In this document: positions 22,935-34,792 of the stretch, in pieces
Position numbering within the stretch: position 1 is the stretch's first letter
Layout of the letters: each line of letters starts with the position of its first letter
From: Litsea cubeba
Taxonomy: Eukaryota; Streptophyta; Magnoliopsida; Laurales; Lauraceae
Length of the DNA: 64,000 nucleotides
Assembly (NCBI GenBank): GCA_012931725.1
Contig: CM022949.1
Location: 26,601,826-26,665,825 of the forward strand
Reading direction: 5' to 3'
The notes under the pieces: generated by a model
What the model was told of the DNA's origin: nothing
What the model saw: only the letters and a program-made list of their open reading frames with translations
Database searches by the model: none
Program-made: the position numbers and the translations under genes

Positions 22935-24245
22935 AGGTATACCTAGGAGTTCAATTTGTATAGTTGAGAAGTTTTCATAGTAAGGCTTAGTGACGATACA
23001 CTTAATTTAATGTGCATTTCAGTTTTTAGGCTTAGTGACTACCTGTTTCTTCATCGGACTATCATCAATGTGAATTGATTCATGCATTTTTGTCTGCATC
23101 ATGCACTTGGGTAGGTGGAGTTTTTTAGTTCATGATGCATTTCACACTTCATCACATATCATTAGGAGGGGGGGGACTGTCTGTGATTAACTTGCATAGT
23201 TTTCGGTACGTTAATGCTTATTGAGTGTTAGTTGTAGATGGTGATAGGAATACTAGGTCATCATATTAGTGAATTATTGATTGCTCCTAGTTTACTTGCT
23301 ACCATGATCTTATGACATGTGAACTGCTAGTGTTTCAATTGCTCTTTCTCTAGTAACAAAATGTTTAATTTCTCTTTAACATGAATCCTTGATATTGTTG
23401 GTTAAACTCTCCATCTTACTTGATTATATTATTGATACATAGTCAAATTGTTATTATTTTGTAGGTGAATGAAGAACTTAATTAAACGGAGATGGAATGC
23501 CTTTTGCTTAGTGGATCTACTGTTAAGTTAATTTTGGTTAGTTAGGGATTTCCGGAAATTGTTTACAATGTAGCTTGCCTTTTTTTGGATGCTTTTGTGA
23601 AGGTTTTGGATTATGTCTTGACGCTTTGGTTACGAATTCGAAGGTTAATGTAAATGGTTTGGATTATGGATGGATTCAAATTGGCTATGTTTTGAATAGT
23701 TTGTTTGATTTAGTGCGTGGACGAGCAAGTACGTTCCTTAATGTGAATGGTGATTAATTTCCAATTAATGAAATGGTTCTTATTGAATGTTGCTATCTAT
23801 ATTTTTTTGCATCTTTTGTAAGGCAGATTTAGTGATTTGAAAGTGTATCCATACTGTAGCAGGTTATTAGTAATGTATATATTGCATTTTTATTTAAAAA
23901 AAATGGATGGTATCTCGCTTCTATGGAAACTGTCACAACTGATTACTACTTGTGTCACTTTTGGTCCGAAAACAACATCTTGATCACTGCTTTTGAAAAG
24001 CGAGACAACAAAGTTATCTTTCTTGTGACACTTTTAAGTTATTTCAGTGTCACTTTTGGGTTTAAAGTGACACAAGTAACCATTTTTTTGTGTCACTTTG
24101 ATAACATAAACTGATACAACAAATGTATTTCTTGAGACGCTTTTACGAACTTTTAGTGACGCTGGCAGATAAGACGCTTGCATAGTAATCAGAAAAGCGA
24201 CACAAACCACTTTTTAAGACACTTTAAAAGTGACTCATTAAGACA
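22935..24245 (+). other. CACTA 3' non-coding and subterminal repeat region
   Basis: It is non-coding. From about 23930 the motif AGTGTCACTTTT and its complement recur (near 23953, 24024, 24046, 24065, 24091, 24193 and 24217), in both orientations, with variants such as GCGACACAA. Dense short subterminal repeats in both orientations are where En/Spm-type accessory proteins bind, so this supports an authentic element end. Between 22935 and 23930 I see nothing recognisable. Confidence 0.75.
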
Positions 24246-24258
24246 TTTTTTTGTAGTG
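24246..24258 (+). repeat. CACTA terminal inverted repeat, right end
   Basis: TTTTTTTGTAGTG ends exactly where copia reverse transcriptase coding sequence stops (24259 onward). Its complement CACTACAAAAAAA is the classic CACTA terminus. The left partner was not found. Confidence 0.85.
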
Positions 24259-26476
24259 GGCCATTTGATGAAGCTCAAGATCAAAATGTGCAACAAGTGC
24301 CATGATTGTCCTAAAAGAGTCTTTCGATGAAACCAGAGAGAAAGTCTCTTTAAAGTCAATCCCTTCCTTTTGGGTAAAGCCTTTAGCTACAAGACGAGCC
24401 TTATACCTCTCCACATTACCATTCGAATCCCTTTTGGTTTTAAAAATCCATTTGCAACCAATGGGCTTCGCACCTTCTGGTAATGGAACAAGTTCCGAAA
24501 CCTTATTGTCTTGCATAGACTTATACTCCTCATTCATGGAATCAATCCACTTTTGAGAGTTGGAACCTTGCATGGCCTGATGTAAGTTGATTGGATCATT
24601 TTCCACCATTCCAATTTCTTCCTCGTGTTCTTGGAGAAATACGAAAAAATCATCCGGAATAGCATTTCTCCTTTCTCTAGTGGATCGCCTTAATGGCACT
24701 GGTTCTTGAGGTTGTTGAGTTTGTTCCTCAGGAACAATCACCTCATCTTGAATAGGGGTTTGATCAACATTGTCTGGCTAAGGATCCGGATTCGCTTCTT
24801 GATCAATGACAGGCATAGAAACCAGCACATTGTCAATAGCGATGTGGGAATCGAAATCGATTCTTCCTCAAAGACAATGTCTCTAACCTTATTTATCCCC
24901 CCAAACTCAACATCCTCAAAATATGTTGCAGTTCCCGTCTCAAAAATTGACTTAAGTGTGGGATCATAAAATTTATAGCCCCTAGATCACTCAGAGTAGC
25001 CAATGAAGTAGCTGCTCCCAATTTTGGAGTCCAATTTCTTTTCATGTGGCCTGTAAGGCCTTGCCTCAGCAGGACATCCCCAAATGTAAAAATGCTTGAG
25101 ACTAGGCTTACGGCCTGTCCAAAGCTCATAAGGTGTTTTTGCAGCTGCTTTAGTTGGCACTCTATTCAAAATATAAGCTGCTGTTTTTATTGCTTCTCCC
25201 CAGAGTGACTCTGGTAAAGAAGAATGACTAATCATACTCCTTACCATATCCTTAAGAGTCCAGTTTCGCCTTTCAGCAACACCATTCATGCTAACCCTGG
25301 CATGGTGTACTGTGGGACGATTCCACATTCCTCTAGGAATTTAGTAAATGGTCCTGGACGTTGTTCACCTGAACCATCATATCTGCCGTAGTATTCACCA
25401 CTACGGTCAGACCTGACACTCTTTATTCTTTTGTTGAGTTGGTTCTCAACTTCAGCTTTAAATGTTTTGAACACGTCCAAAGACTGTGATTTCTCATGAA
25501 TGAGAAATAGGTACCCATAGCGAGAGTAATCGTCTATGAATGATATGAAATACTGTTGGCCATTCCAGGAAGCCGTAGGGAATGGGCCACAGATATCTGT
25601 GTGTATCAATTCTAAGACGTCTGTAGTTCTGTTGGCACCTAATTTCTTCATTTTGGTCTGTTTTCCCTTGATGCAAGCAATACAAACATCAAAGTCTGTA
25701 AAGTCAAGGGAATCTAAAATTCCATCAGACACAAGTCGCTCAACTCTAGGCTTAGAGATGTGACCTAAGCGTTTGTGCCATAATGTGGCTGAATTTTCTT
25801 TGCTCAATTTGCGTTTAGTACCTCGTGATTCCACATGCAAGGATTCATTATAAGAAACAATTGTATCAAGCAAATATAAGTTGTCATATACACATAGAGA
25901 ACCAGTTCCAACAACATTTGAATTTATAGATAAACTGAATTGATTGTTTCCAAATGAACAAAAATAACCAAACTTGTCCAATAAAGAAACTGAAACCAAA
26001 TTCTGTCTAAAAGACGGTACAATAAAAGTATCTACTAAATCCAAATAATAACCAGTTTTTAATAACAACCTAAAATGCCCTATTGCCTCTACTTCTACCG
26101 AGTTGCCATTGCCCACAAAGATGTGTCTTTCAGCATCACTTGGCTTTCGGCAGCTCAGGCAACCCTGCATTGAAACACTGATGTGAGTAGTAGCACCAGA
26201 ATCTAACCACCACGTGTTTCTAGGTACTGAAGCTAAATTTACCTCATAACAGACCAAAGTAAGAAATGTACCTTTCTTGGCATGCCAAGCGTGATATTTG
26301 GTACAGTCCTTCTTCATATGTCCAAGCTTGTTGCAAAAGAAACAACCCTTATTTGTTTGTTGTTGTTTCTTTTGGGCTGGACCCTCATTTGTTTGTTGTT
26401 GTTTCTTTTGAGTTGGACCCTTAGCAGCGTCATTATTCTTTCTCTTTTTGCCCTTATCCTTAGAGGTGCTTGCCAA
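24259..26476 (-). pseudogene. Copia pol: zinc knuckle, protease, integrase, start of RT
   Basis: The frame from 26476 has a Lys/Gln-rich stretch (KKQQQTN twice), the CCHC knuckle CFFCNKLGHMKKDC, the aspartic protease motif WWLDSGATTH, the integrase zinc finger (LWHKRLGHIS and CIACIKGKQT) and the catalytic core (HTDICGPFP, FIDDYSRYGY, RSDRSGEYYG). A frameshift near 25290 moves to a second frame (NGVAERRNWTL with catalytic Glu, SLPESLWGEA, PYELWTGRKPSL). A stop near 24990 and more damage follow. RT begins at about 24560 (GCKWIFKTKRDSNGN, YKARLVAKGFTQ) and is cut at HFDLELHQM. It normally yields the enzymes for copying and integrating the element. Confidence 0.9.
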
Positions 26477-26485
26477 ATGAGCACT

Positions 26486-27157
26486 TTATGTCCTGTCTTG
26501 CTTCAATCTCTCTTCCTCTTGCACACAGTAAGAAATGAGCTCATTAAGAGTCCATTTCTCTCTTTGACAGTTGTAACTGACCTTAAATTGACTATATTGT
26601 GCAGGAAGTGATATTAATACCAAATGCACGAGCAAGTCGTCAGACAGCTCGAGCTTCAGTGCCTTAAGCTTAGAAGCAAGATGAAACATATCCATAATGT
26701 ACTCCCGTATATTCCCCTTCCCATTGTACTTCATAGAAATCAAGCTTTGCAAAAGCGTGCTTGATTCTGCCTTATCATTTTTCACAAAACGCTTTTCAAT
26801 CTCGGCTAGGAATTCTTTTGCCATGGTTAACTTGTCAAATACCGCACCCCTAAAAGCCTCCGGAATGCCGCGCTTGATGATCATAAGACTCATGCGATTA
26901 GAGCGATCCCACTTCTCAAAGTTCTTTTTGTCATTTGGAGAACTTGCATCCATAAGAGAAGCGGGTTGCTCAATCCGTAGTGCAAGGTCTAGATCCATGC
27001 AGCCGAGAACAATTTCTATGTTCTCTTTCCAATCCTTAAAGTTAGTCCCATTAAGCACAGGTATTGAGTTGATATTAGCAGATATAGTAGAAACATTAGC
27101 TGTAAAGAGAACAAAAAACAAACAGACAAACATGCTCATATTACTAACCAAATACAA
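26486..27157 (-). pseudogene. Copia gag
   Basis: Typical copia Gag with PVLNGTNFKDWKENIEIVLG, KWDRSNRMSLMIIKRGIP, YIMDMFHLASKLKAL, LVLISLPAQYSQFKVSYN and WTLNELISYCVQEEERLK. The frame is open from 27157 to a TAA at 26486-26488, then continues in the same frame into the basic stretch and zinc knuckle of the pol segment. The stop is therefore a point lesion that separates the capsid part from the nucleocapsid part. The extra N-terminal residues before ISANINSIPVLNG are hydrophobic and probably not native. Confidence 0.88.
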
Positions 27158-28402
27158 TAATTAACAAATTCAAATAATGGTAAGTCTCATCTCAAGATAC
27201 CTAGCACAACATTAATATCAAGTCTTTGGACAGTAATATTAATTGTAAATGGTACTCTTGTTGTAGCGATCGAACATTGACAATAATTTATGTCAAATAA
27301 TAAATCTATCTTTGGATCGACGTATTATTTACATGTAAAACCTTATAATCGTCACATGTTTACCACCACAGGTGTGTATGCAATCCGGCCAAGTATTAAC
27401 CTTCCTTTGGGCCGACTAAGACCCGCATGAATTTACAAACACACAAACATCCAATATTCCTCATGAACAATCTACACAAGAGAGGTCACTTTGGTGACAT
27501 CTTGTTTCAATTAGCCCATTTAGAATGATGAACTTGTTATTTGACCATAAAAGAGATACCAAAGAAATATTTGTCGACTTAAGGTTTATTAAACAGAACT
27601 GCACTTTTTAATATTCTCTGTGCCCAGACATCATATCCCTTACAGGAGATACGATTTATTAAAACAATAGCATAATGATACTACACATCAGGTCTTGAAT
27701 AATCTTTATTATATATTAGATTTGTCACAGTTCTTTGACTCATCAAACAGAGAAAAAAAAGTCCAACAAGATGCTATTCTACCCACTCCTAGGGCCTACG
27801 GATCCATATTCTTAAAGAACAATTTACTCCATATGTCACGACTGGGGATTTGATGGCTAATAGATAGACCACAAGTGGGGTGACGCATGCAAATCAATGA
27901 AATACTCATGAAAAAGAAAATACCAATCTGTCTGTTGCGCTGGAACAAGAATTGGAAATACAGATGGAAAGGACTTGATCCATGCACATGTCACGATGAG
28001 GAGTGGAAATAGAATACTAAAACCTTGCACATGTCACGATGAAACAAGGAAATTAATATAAAACCCATATTGGTTTGCACATGTCACGAGAAATCTGATC
28101 ACTCCCATGGATTATTTCAAATATCAAAGTTGGATCTCATCCATGCTTAGACTAGGATCAGGGTCACACATAGAAGATCTCATGGGACCCACATGTGGCA
28201 TGATGGGGGATGCCTATATTCTAAAAAATAATTCTCACGATTCTTTTGTATATCATCTACAACAAATAATCCGTGCTAGTAATTTTCTTTTCCTGTTTCC
28301 TTTTATCCTTTGTGGTGAGTGCAAATTGCACCTTTGGTACAGATTGCTTGAGATCTTGATTAGAAAGAAAACACTAGATTCCCAATGGCTTAACATGGAG
28401 AT
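27158..28402 (-). other. Copia untranslated leader
   Basis: It lies between the primer-binding site and gag. It is non-coding, AT-rich, and contains GCACATGTCACGA at 27984-27996, 28027-28039 and 28077-28089, with a variant at 27831-27840. The copies are 43-50 bp apart. No gene seen. Confidence 0.65.
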
Positions 28403-28414
28403 GCTTTGATACCA
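28403..28414 (-). other. Copia primer-binding site (initiator tRNA-Met)
   Basis: On the minus strand the sequence is TGGTATCAAAGC, one base from the standard plant copia site TGGTATCAGAGC. It lies 2 bp inside the LTR end ...TAACA. It sets the orientation of the element and the LTR boundary. Confidence 0.85.
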
Positions 28415-28416
28415 AT

Positions 28417-28859
28417 TGTTAGAAACAAGAATCTAGAAAACCTTATTGTCAACCAAGATCCTCCGTGTCAAATCATCGGGAGATGTAAAGCGGAAACATA
28501 CCTTGATCCATTGTGGAAGTTGTTCGCAGGTTGTTGATCTTCCAATCCAATATGGCTGCCCAGAGAAACTTGATTCTTTCTGATGATGGGATGTCAGAAA
28601 GAATAGGAACTTACCATATGAATTAGGGAACCTTAATATATAATAATGAGATTATCATAAGTACTACTATTTCTAATTTGTCCCCTCATCAAATTAGAAT
28701 TAGCATTCTGGTATCTACACATTAATCCCATGACAATTATACCCTTAGGCCTTAAAACTTTAAGTCTTAATTAGATCACTTTGATTTAGGCATAACCAAA
28801 GATAGCATAACACATTTAATATTTACATGTGTGGCCCCACATGATGAAATCTTTCAACA
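28417..28859 (-). repeat. Copia LTR (5' copy, 443 bp)
   Basis: On the plus strand it begins TGTTAGAAA and ends TTTCAACA, giving TG...CA ends and imperfect terminal inverted repeats on the minus strand. The inner edge abuts the primer-binding site. A possible minus-strand TATA motif (TTATATATTAAGG) lies near 28635-28650. The outer flank is AATCA; its partner duplication is not in the window. Confidence 0.8.
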
Positions 28860-29250
28860 AATCAACCCCACACTTAATGTATTGTCATCCCGAGTTACTG
28901 GAATTTAAAGATACTTTGATAATAACAACCACTAATCTATGATAATATTCAAAGATAACTACATTTTCCTCGAGGTCGGTGGTGCAGAATGATGCTCTAC
29001 TGCTCTGTATTCTATTAACAAAATGCATTTTCTATGAAGTGGTTGTGCACCATGAGAGATCTCCTATAGATTCTTTTTGGTATAAATGTCCCTTTAATCA
29101 CGGTCAAAAGGCATCTTATACATAAAAAACCTAAGAAATGAAGATATACATAAGGATATAAATAGCCATCTTTCAGAACTTAAGTTAGTCACAAGCCTCT
29201 TATCTTTTGTATAGACTGAATAGAACCGATCATAGTCTCTCATCCTACTA

Positions 29251-30150
29251 ATGGAATTTCAGACCCCCTTGTTCCCTCTCATCTTCACCTTCTTTGTTTT
29301 CATATTCATGCTCTTGAAGAAGAAAGGGAAGAGACCCTAGGCCCAGAATTCAGTCCCCAAATTGTCCCCAGGGCCAAGGACGCTGCCCGTCTTCGAAAAC
29401 TTGCACCAGCTGTTTGGGTCACTCCCACATCGCTCTCTTAGAGACTTAGCCAATGAACATGGGGCTCTCATGCACCTAAGGCTTGGTCAACTATCCACTA
29501 TTGTAGTCTCTTCTGCAGAATTTGCCAAGGAGTTCATGAAGTCACATGATCTCAATTTTGTTGACCGACCATAAATCCTCGCTGCAAAAGTTATTGGCTA
29601 TGGTTCAACAGTATCTTTTTCTTCTTATGGAGATTACTGGCGACAACTGCGTAAGATTTACATGCTTGAGCTCTTAAGTGCCAAGCGGGTTGAATCATTT
29701 AAGCGCATAAGAGAAGAAGAAGTATTTAATCTTGTCAAATCTGTTTCGGCGGCAGTTGGTTCTCCAATAAACCTCAGTGAGAAGTTTTTGTCATTGACAA
29801 ACAAGGTCGTCACTAGGGCTTGTTTTGGTAAGGAATGCAAAGATCAAGAAGTGTTCATAGAGGCACTAAAAGAATTGGTGACGTTGGCATCTGGTTTCGA
29901 TGTGGGTGATGGGTTCCCTTCTCTGGAGTTTGTTCAGGTGATTAGCGGATTGAAATTTAGGTTGAAGAGGGTTCACCGGAAGATGGATAGGGTCCTTGAT
30001 GACATCCTTCAAGAGCACGAAAAGAGCAGGACAAAGGAGACTAATGAAGGCATATTAGAGGAGGATTTGGTTGATGTTCTTTTAAGACTTCAACATGATG
30101 GGGACCTTGAAATTCCAATCACCAAAAGAAGTATAAAAGCTGTCCTAGCG
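29251..30150 (+). pseudogene. Cytochrome P450 (CYP71-type), first exon only, two stops
   Basis: The ATG at 29251 opens a hydrophobic anchor (FPLIFTFFVFIFMLL) followed by basic KKKGK, as in ER-anchored P450s. The hinge LSPGPRTLPVFENLHQL, the LAxxHGxLMxLRLG-type region (LANEHGALMHLRLGQ), SSAEFAKEFMKSHDL and the helix C motif YWRQLRKI are clear. Stops lie at 29338-29340 and 29572-29574; the frame is otherwise continuous for exactly 300 codons to a GTAAGT donor at 30151, the usual CYP71-clan intron after IKAVL. The second exon, with the oxygen-binding AGTxTS motif, ExxR and the haem Cys loop, was not found downstream. The protein would be a mono-oxygenase of secondary metabolism; substrate unknown. 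Pseudogene. Confidence 0.9.
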
Positions 30151-32770
30151 GTAAGTATCTCTGCAGAAACTGGTTTACTACTTCATACTTGCAAATGATT
30201 TTATCTCATGCTAAAGATCATTACCATCTCCACCACTATCACCATCATTATTATCATTGCCGTCATCTTAAACTTATCCCATCAATCCCACGTTGGAGTT
30301 ATGGTGTCGCCAAAGAGGAAATGTAGGTTTCCTCTTCCATGGCTCTACATAAAAGCACATAAGACAATGAGTTAGAAAATGTGGAAACCCCCTAATTAGT
30401 GATGCGCCTAGGAAATTCTCCTTTGGAGATAAGGGGCAGCTTTATTTAAAAATAAAAGCCCGAGTGAATGGATACACGGGATGCGTTGAAATGTAGAAAT
30501 CATAAAGAAGTCTTTTTGTCTTTTAGGGCTTATTTGTTTGCATAAAATAGATAGGAATTGAATACATGGGAATACAGAGTCAAATGAAATTCATTGATTA
30601 TTAAAAAGGTGAGGGACAAGGGATATGAGGTAAGGTTAGTGTTGAAAAGTATTTTCGTTGCCTTTACTAATGCCTTGAGATTTTGGTTAGATTGAGTTAG
30701 TTGAGAAAATTTAATTTGGCATCATATCCAAAAAGTCGCAAATTTGAATCGCCAAAGGAGCAACGAGTTGAAATATGTGTGTCGCGAAATGTACGGTGAC
30801 TAGATGCCACCTAAAGGGGAGTGTTGAAAATATTTTCTCACCCTCAATGTTTGGGTAGGGTTGGTTAGTAGAGAAAATTTAATAGGTAGAAATATATAAG
30901 ATGAAGATGTAGATCATGAGACCTTCACTTTTTGGAATATTCGATTCACTATGGTGTTTGGTTAGGTATTCATTTCCCATCTTTCTTTGACTAGGGTGAT
31001 GAATGACGGTTGATTTGTCCTGGTGGGGTACATGTAATCCTTCAAAGTCATGGGTGGGTCTGCTTGATTAGCCATCCTAACAATTTCTTCAAAGATTAAA
31101 GATTTTCCGACAACGGTTAAAGCTAATTCGGGTTCTATCCTAACTAACCTTTTACTCTTGCATACCCACAGTTTTTCTCTCTCTCTCTCTCAGATCTAGA
31201 GCACATGCATTGGGTTCAACCTAAAAGAAATGCAAGCCTTATCTATATGCGGGGCCCTAATGGTCTTACCAGATGATGCACAAACAGTCAAGCACAAAGA
31301 TTGAGCACAAGAAATTGTCTTAGGATTAGCCTAACTCACTAGACAGCTCCTAACTGGTTTGAAGAGTGCACTAAGGCCTCCAATCCGGTCTTATGAAGCC
31401 AAATCGACCAGGTAAGTCCCCAAGATGAGTGGTGGGGTCATAATGCAGTTGGCAAGGGTCCCGCTTTAGAATCAAACTCCTAGAACAGAGACTGCCACCC
31501 TTTTTGGTAGGGACAGGACTTACCTAGACATCAACTTGACCAAAGAGTGCAATTGGTGCAACCTTTTGTGGTATTCGTCTTAATGAGCTCGAGTCCTATG
31601 GTCTCATTTCTACTTGATTTTAATTAATGGTTAAGTTACTATGTGAGAGGTGGTTAAACCTAATTGGGCAAGGTTTTGGTGATGAAATCCAGTCCTTATC
31701 TTATTAGGGTCAATTGCCCATAACTAAGTGTGTGGGTCTAATTTACTTGGTGTGTCAATCACACAATTATACTTGCTGGAATTTAAATCACCCAAGCCCC
31801 ACTTGCAAGTAAAAGATTCGTGGGGTAAAATTTAGAAACTCTCATAGCGGGCCCACGCTAATCCTTAAACTGTGTAAGCTTAACCTCTTTTGGCAGATTT
31901 TACAATTCTGAGAGTAATTTGTTTTTAGCAATCTGAGAGCAACTCGTTTGCTTCTTAAAGAAAATCCACGCAGTTTCCTATTTTGTGAAAATCTCTTCTT
32001 AGCAAGGTAACCTATCCAAAAGAAACTCTTGCTAGAAAATCATAAGTTAACAAACCAACTCAAAACTTTATCTTATCCTAATTTGAAAAAAAAAATTCAA
32101 AAGACACCAAGTTAATGAAAACTCTATCCAAAGTGGACTCTAAGTTACTGAAACAAATAAAAATTCTATCTATAAAATAAATAAATAAATCAGAAATTCT
32201 AAATTATCAAAACAATGTCCAGATATGGTTAGAGTTAAAAAAGTTTTCAATTATAAGAAATCCAATCTTATCCAATTCAAATTTCAGATTTTAAAACTCT
32301 AACTAATTTTAAAAACTTGAGAGATAGAATTTTAAAATTTCTAACTACCTAGTTTCAGAGTTTAAAGGTTAGCATATTAATCAAAACAACCTAGTCCTAA
32401 AGATTTTAAACTCTACATTACCAATCCTAATTTAATCCAATCAAGACACTAGTTATACCAATCTAAAATAAATTTTTTTGTGTTTTATTTACTGAAATTC
32501 GGAATTAAGGGAAATCCTTCAAAACAATTTTTTTTTGGTTTTTTATTAATTATTTATTCCAATAATTCAATTAATTATAAAAAAATATCAGAAAAATCCA
32601 GAAAATCAGAAAAGTCAGAAAAATTAGCAAAGTGAGATACTATAACTAATACTAATTGCAAAGAACACCACTAATGCAAATTAGATGACTAAACAACTAA
32701 TGCAACCTAAATATGAGCATGCATCTGAATCTAGAAAAATTCAAATTTTTAACAAAAACTCAGATTTGGC
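30151..32770. other. Non-coding stretch; right part probably the leader of a minus-strand LTR element
   Basis: No P450 second exon or other gene found. From about 31240 to 32770 the sequence abuts a tRNA-Asp-type primer site and is probably internal, non-coding sequence of that element; the last 700 bp are very AT-rich. A CT microsatellite lies at about 31173-31193. Confidence 0.5.
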
Positions 32771-32788
32771 TCCCCAGCAACGGCGCCA
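32771..32788 (-). other. LTR-retrotransposon primer-binding site (tRNA-Asp type)
   Basis: On the minus strand the sequence is TGGCGCCGTTGCTGGGGA, complementary to the 3' end expected of plant tRNA-Asp apart from one base. It is preceded by AGTTTT and an LTR-like end in CA. This site is used by Athila-like and some unclassified plant gypsy elements. Confidence 0.75.
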
Positions 32789-32794
32789 AAAACT

Positions 32795-34792
32795 TGATGT
32801 GAAATTAACTTCAGTCTATTAATACTGCAAATGCACTGTTATCTTGTTGAGACAGTGACAATTATAGGTCGATCCCACAGGGAGCACTACTAAGTTAAAA
32901 TTTAAAATCTGATATTTTTTTTTATCAATGATAATGACAAGAGAGATAAAGAAAAATTAATAATAATAAGATTGAGAAAATTTTAGATCTAAAGTGAAGA
33001 AATAAAATATGAGAAAGTGCAGATCAGAATATCATGAATCCATTAAGTAGGTCCACCATCATTCTATGCAATCAATAAAATAAATTTATCCCAAAAATCC
33101 TTCAAATTAGAAACAAATCAATGTTTCTGATTCGGATAATTTGTCTATCAAAGAGCACAATTTTTCACAATTTATTTAAGGCAAGAATCTCCTTAACCTA
33201 ATGAAATTATGAACTAACAAAATATCACATATTAATCAAAGGTAGATTATCAAAACATTTCAATCTAAGAATAATCTATTAAGAAAACATACATGATTAA
33301 AGCATTGTTCAAATAAAAAAAATTGAATAACATAAGTTGTCAATGACAGAAGGCAGATTTATTATTATAATCAATACGCAAGAGACAAAAATATCACATA
33401 GATTAACAATGATAAACGCTTAACTTCATGATCCATGGATCTACTCCTCCATTGAAAAAGATGTGATTTTCATCAAGAACTTCATGGCAATTACAATTTT
33501 CTCACACACTTTTCTAACCTAGTTCTGGAACAGGGCTCCAGAATACCCAAAAATAACTCTTAGATTCTATTATTTAGGGAAAGAAAAGAAAGATGAGAGA
33601 GAGTAATATAGTGGACGTCCAAGGGAGGGAGTATGTCCCGCATGCTTCGTTTTGATTCCTTTTATAACTCTGGTTATCTTACAGATACATTGAACCTGGA
33701 CAACTTCTCTGCAGATTTGGTTTATCTTCTTTGATAAGGTATATATCTTATCCTTTTCAATTTGAATGAGGTGAAAGCTTCTAGAAACCTCTAGATGGCT
33801 TGACTGATATTCAGATGAGGTCCCACAAGGGATGTGCAACAATGGATTATCAACGGTGTGGATTTAATTGCAATCTCGTTTAAAAATGAATATAAAAATC
33901 TCCGGCCCTATAACTTTATCAATTTAGCTCTGATTTGCACATTCTTGGGCTCCGGCCCTATAACTTTATCAATTTAGCTCTGATTTGCACATTCTTGGGC
34001 TCCACGGGTATCTACTCTGAATAAGATTTCCAACGGTAGATAAATTTCATCGATTTGACGGTCGGATTAAAAGTTATGGCCATTTGAAAATGAGTTATTC
34101 TGAGAAAAATGGGATTAACTTTTGAAATTTGATTTGCAATGAATTCTATCTCTGCACAACTTTCATTTTCGAAAGGAGATCGGATGTGGATGATTCAAAC
34201 TCTTCTTATTTTATTCCAATCAGAGTCCAATCAAAGTTGTACTCTCTGAAATATACATTAATAATTCCAAATCTGCAACTACTGCGGACCCTGCCATGTG
34301 GGACATTTCATCTGCTTGAATAGTGGGCCCTATGAGAAGTCTTCTACTGTAGTTAGGGATGCACATGGCTTATGTGTGGGGTCCACGTGGTGAATTCTTC
34401 AATTTACTTCTTTTAAAGCTTCAATCCAGTAATGTAGGGCCCAAGATGATTGTGTGCTTGAAAGTGGGTTCCGTGACAGAAGCCTACAATTCTCATTTTT
34501 TGTACATTCTAATTCAATACATCAAATACTGAAGAGCCCATATTAAAGCGGGACCCATTTGGACAGAGTTCTACTCCAACTGAGACTCTTCGGAGAAAAA
34601 TTACAAAACATTATAAGTTAATGCAGAAAATGTATGAAAAGTATGAAACTTAAGGTTCCTAGGTGAAAATGCATGAAATGATGGAATTAGATAAATAATG
34701 ATGCAATTTAGCTAATTAAACCCCTAATTCATCCTAAAATGATGTGTAAATGTGCAAATTCATGAACTCAACAATAACCATTATTTTGCACA
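32795..34792 (-). mobile_element. LTR (about 2 kb) of a minus-strand gypsy-type element
   Basis: The inner boundary TGATGTGAAATT (plus strand) lies 6 bp from the primer site. The outer boundary is placed at TTTTGCACA (34792), giving TG...CA ends on the minus strand; it is less certain. No coding capacity seen inside. The second LTR was not found, so the element is truncated or its other half lies in unrecognised sequence to the left. Confidence 0.55.
33901..34000 (+). repeat. Exact 50-bp tandem duplication
   Basis: The block starting TCCGGCCCTATAACTTTATC at 33901 is repeated without change from 33951. Being identical, the duplication is recent relative to the surrounding decay, or an assembly artefact. 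Confidence 0.95.

Larger units (their letters stand above)
1867..24258 (+). mobile_element. CACTA (En/Spm) DNA transposon, 3' end defined, 5' end not seen
   Basis: Parts in order: transposase N half (1867-3290), Tat gypsy intruder (3291 to about 17984), unexplained spacer (to 19848), transposase C half (19849-21418), a Ptta/En/Spm-type second gene (21570-22180), a Ulp1-protease-like C-terminal fragment (to 22934), then subterminal repeats and the terminal motif TTTTTTTGTAGTG at 24246-24258 (CACTACAAAAAAA inverted). Copia pol resumes directly at 24259, so this end is exact. The matching left terminus and the 3-bp duplication cannot be checked because the other half of the copia element is not in the window. 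The start given is a minimum. Confidence 0.85.
24259..28859 (-). mobile_element. Ty1/copia retrotransposon (Ivana/Oryco-like), 5' half
   Basis: On the minus strand: LTR (28859-28417), primer-binding site, leader, gag, protease, integrase, start of reverse transcriptase. It is cut at 24259 by the CACTA terminus, so the remaining RT, RNase H and second LTR should lie beyond the left end of the CACTA element and are not in the window. The zinc knuckle CFFCNKLGHMKKDC and protease context WWLDSGATTHIS resemble the Ivana/Oryco lineage; the lineage name is tentative. Stops and frameshifts show that it is inactive. Confidence 0.88.

Noticed and set aside
30151..32770. Possible second exon of the P450 pseudogene
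   Set aside because: No haem-binding FGxGRRxCPG-type, ExxR or AGTxT motif found in any plus-strand frame.
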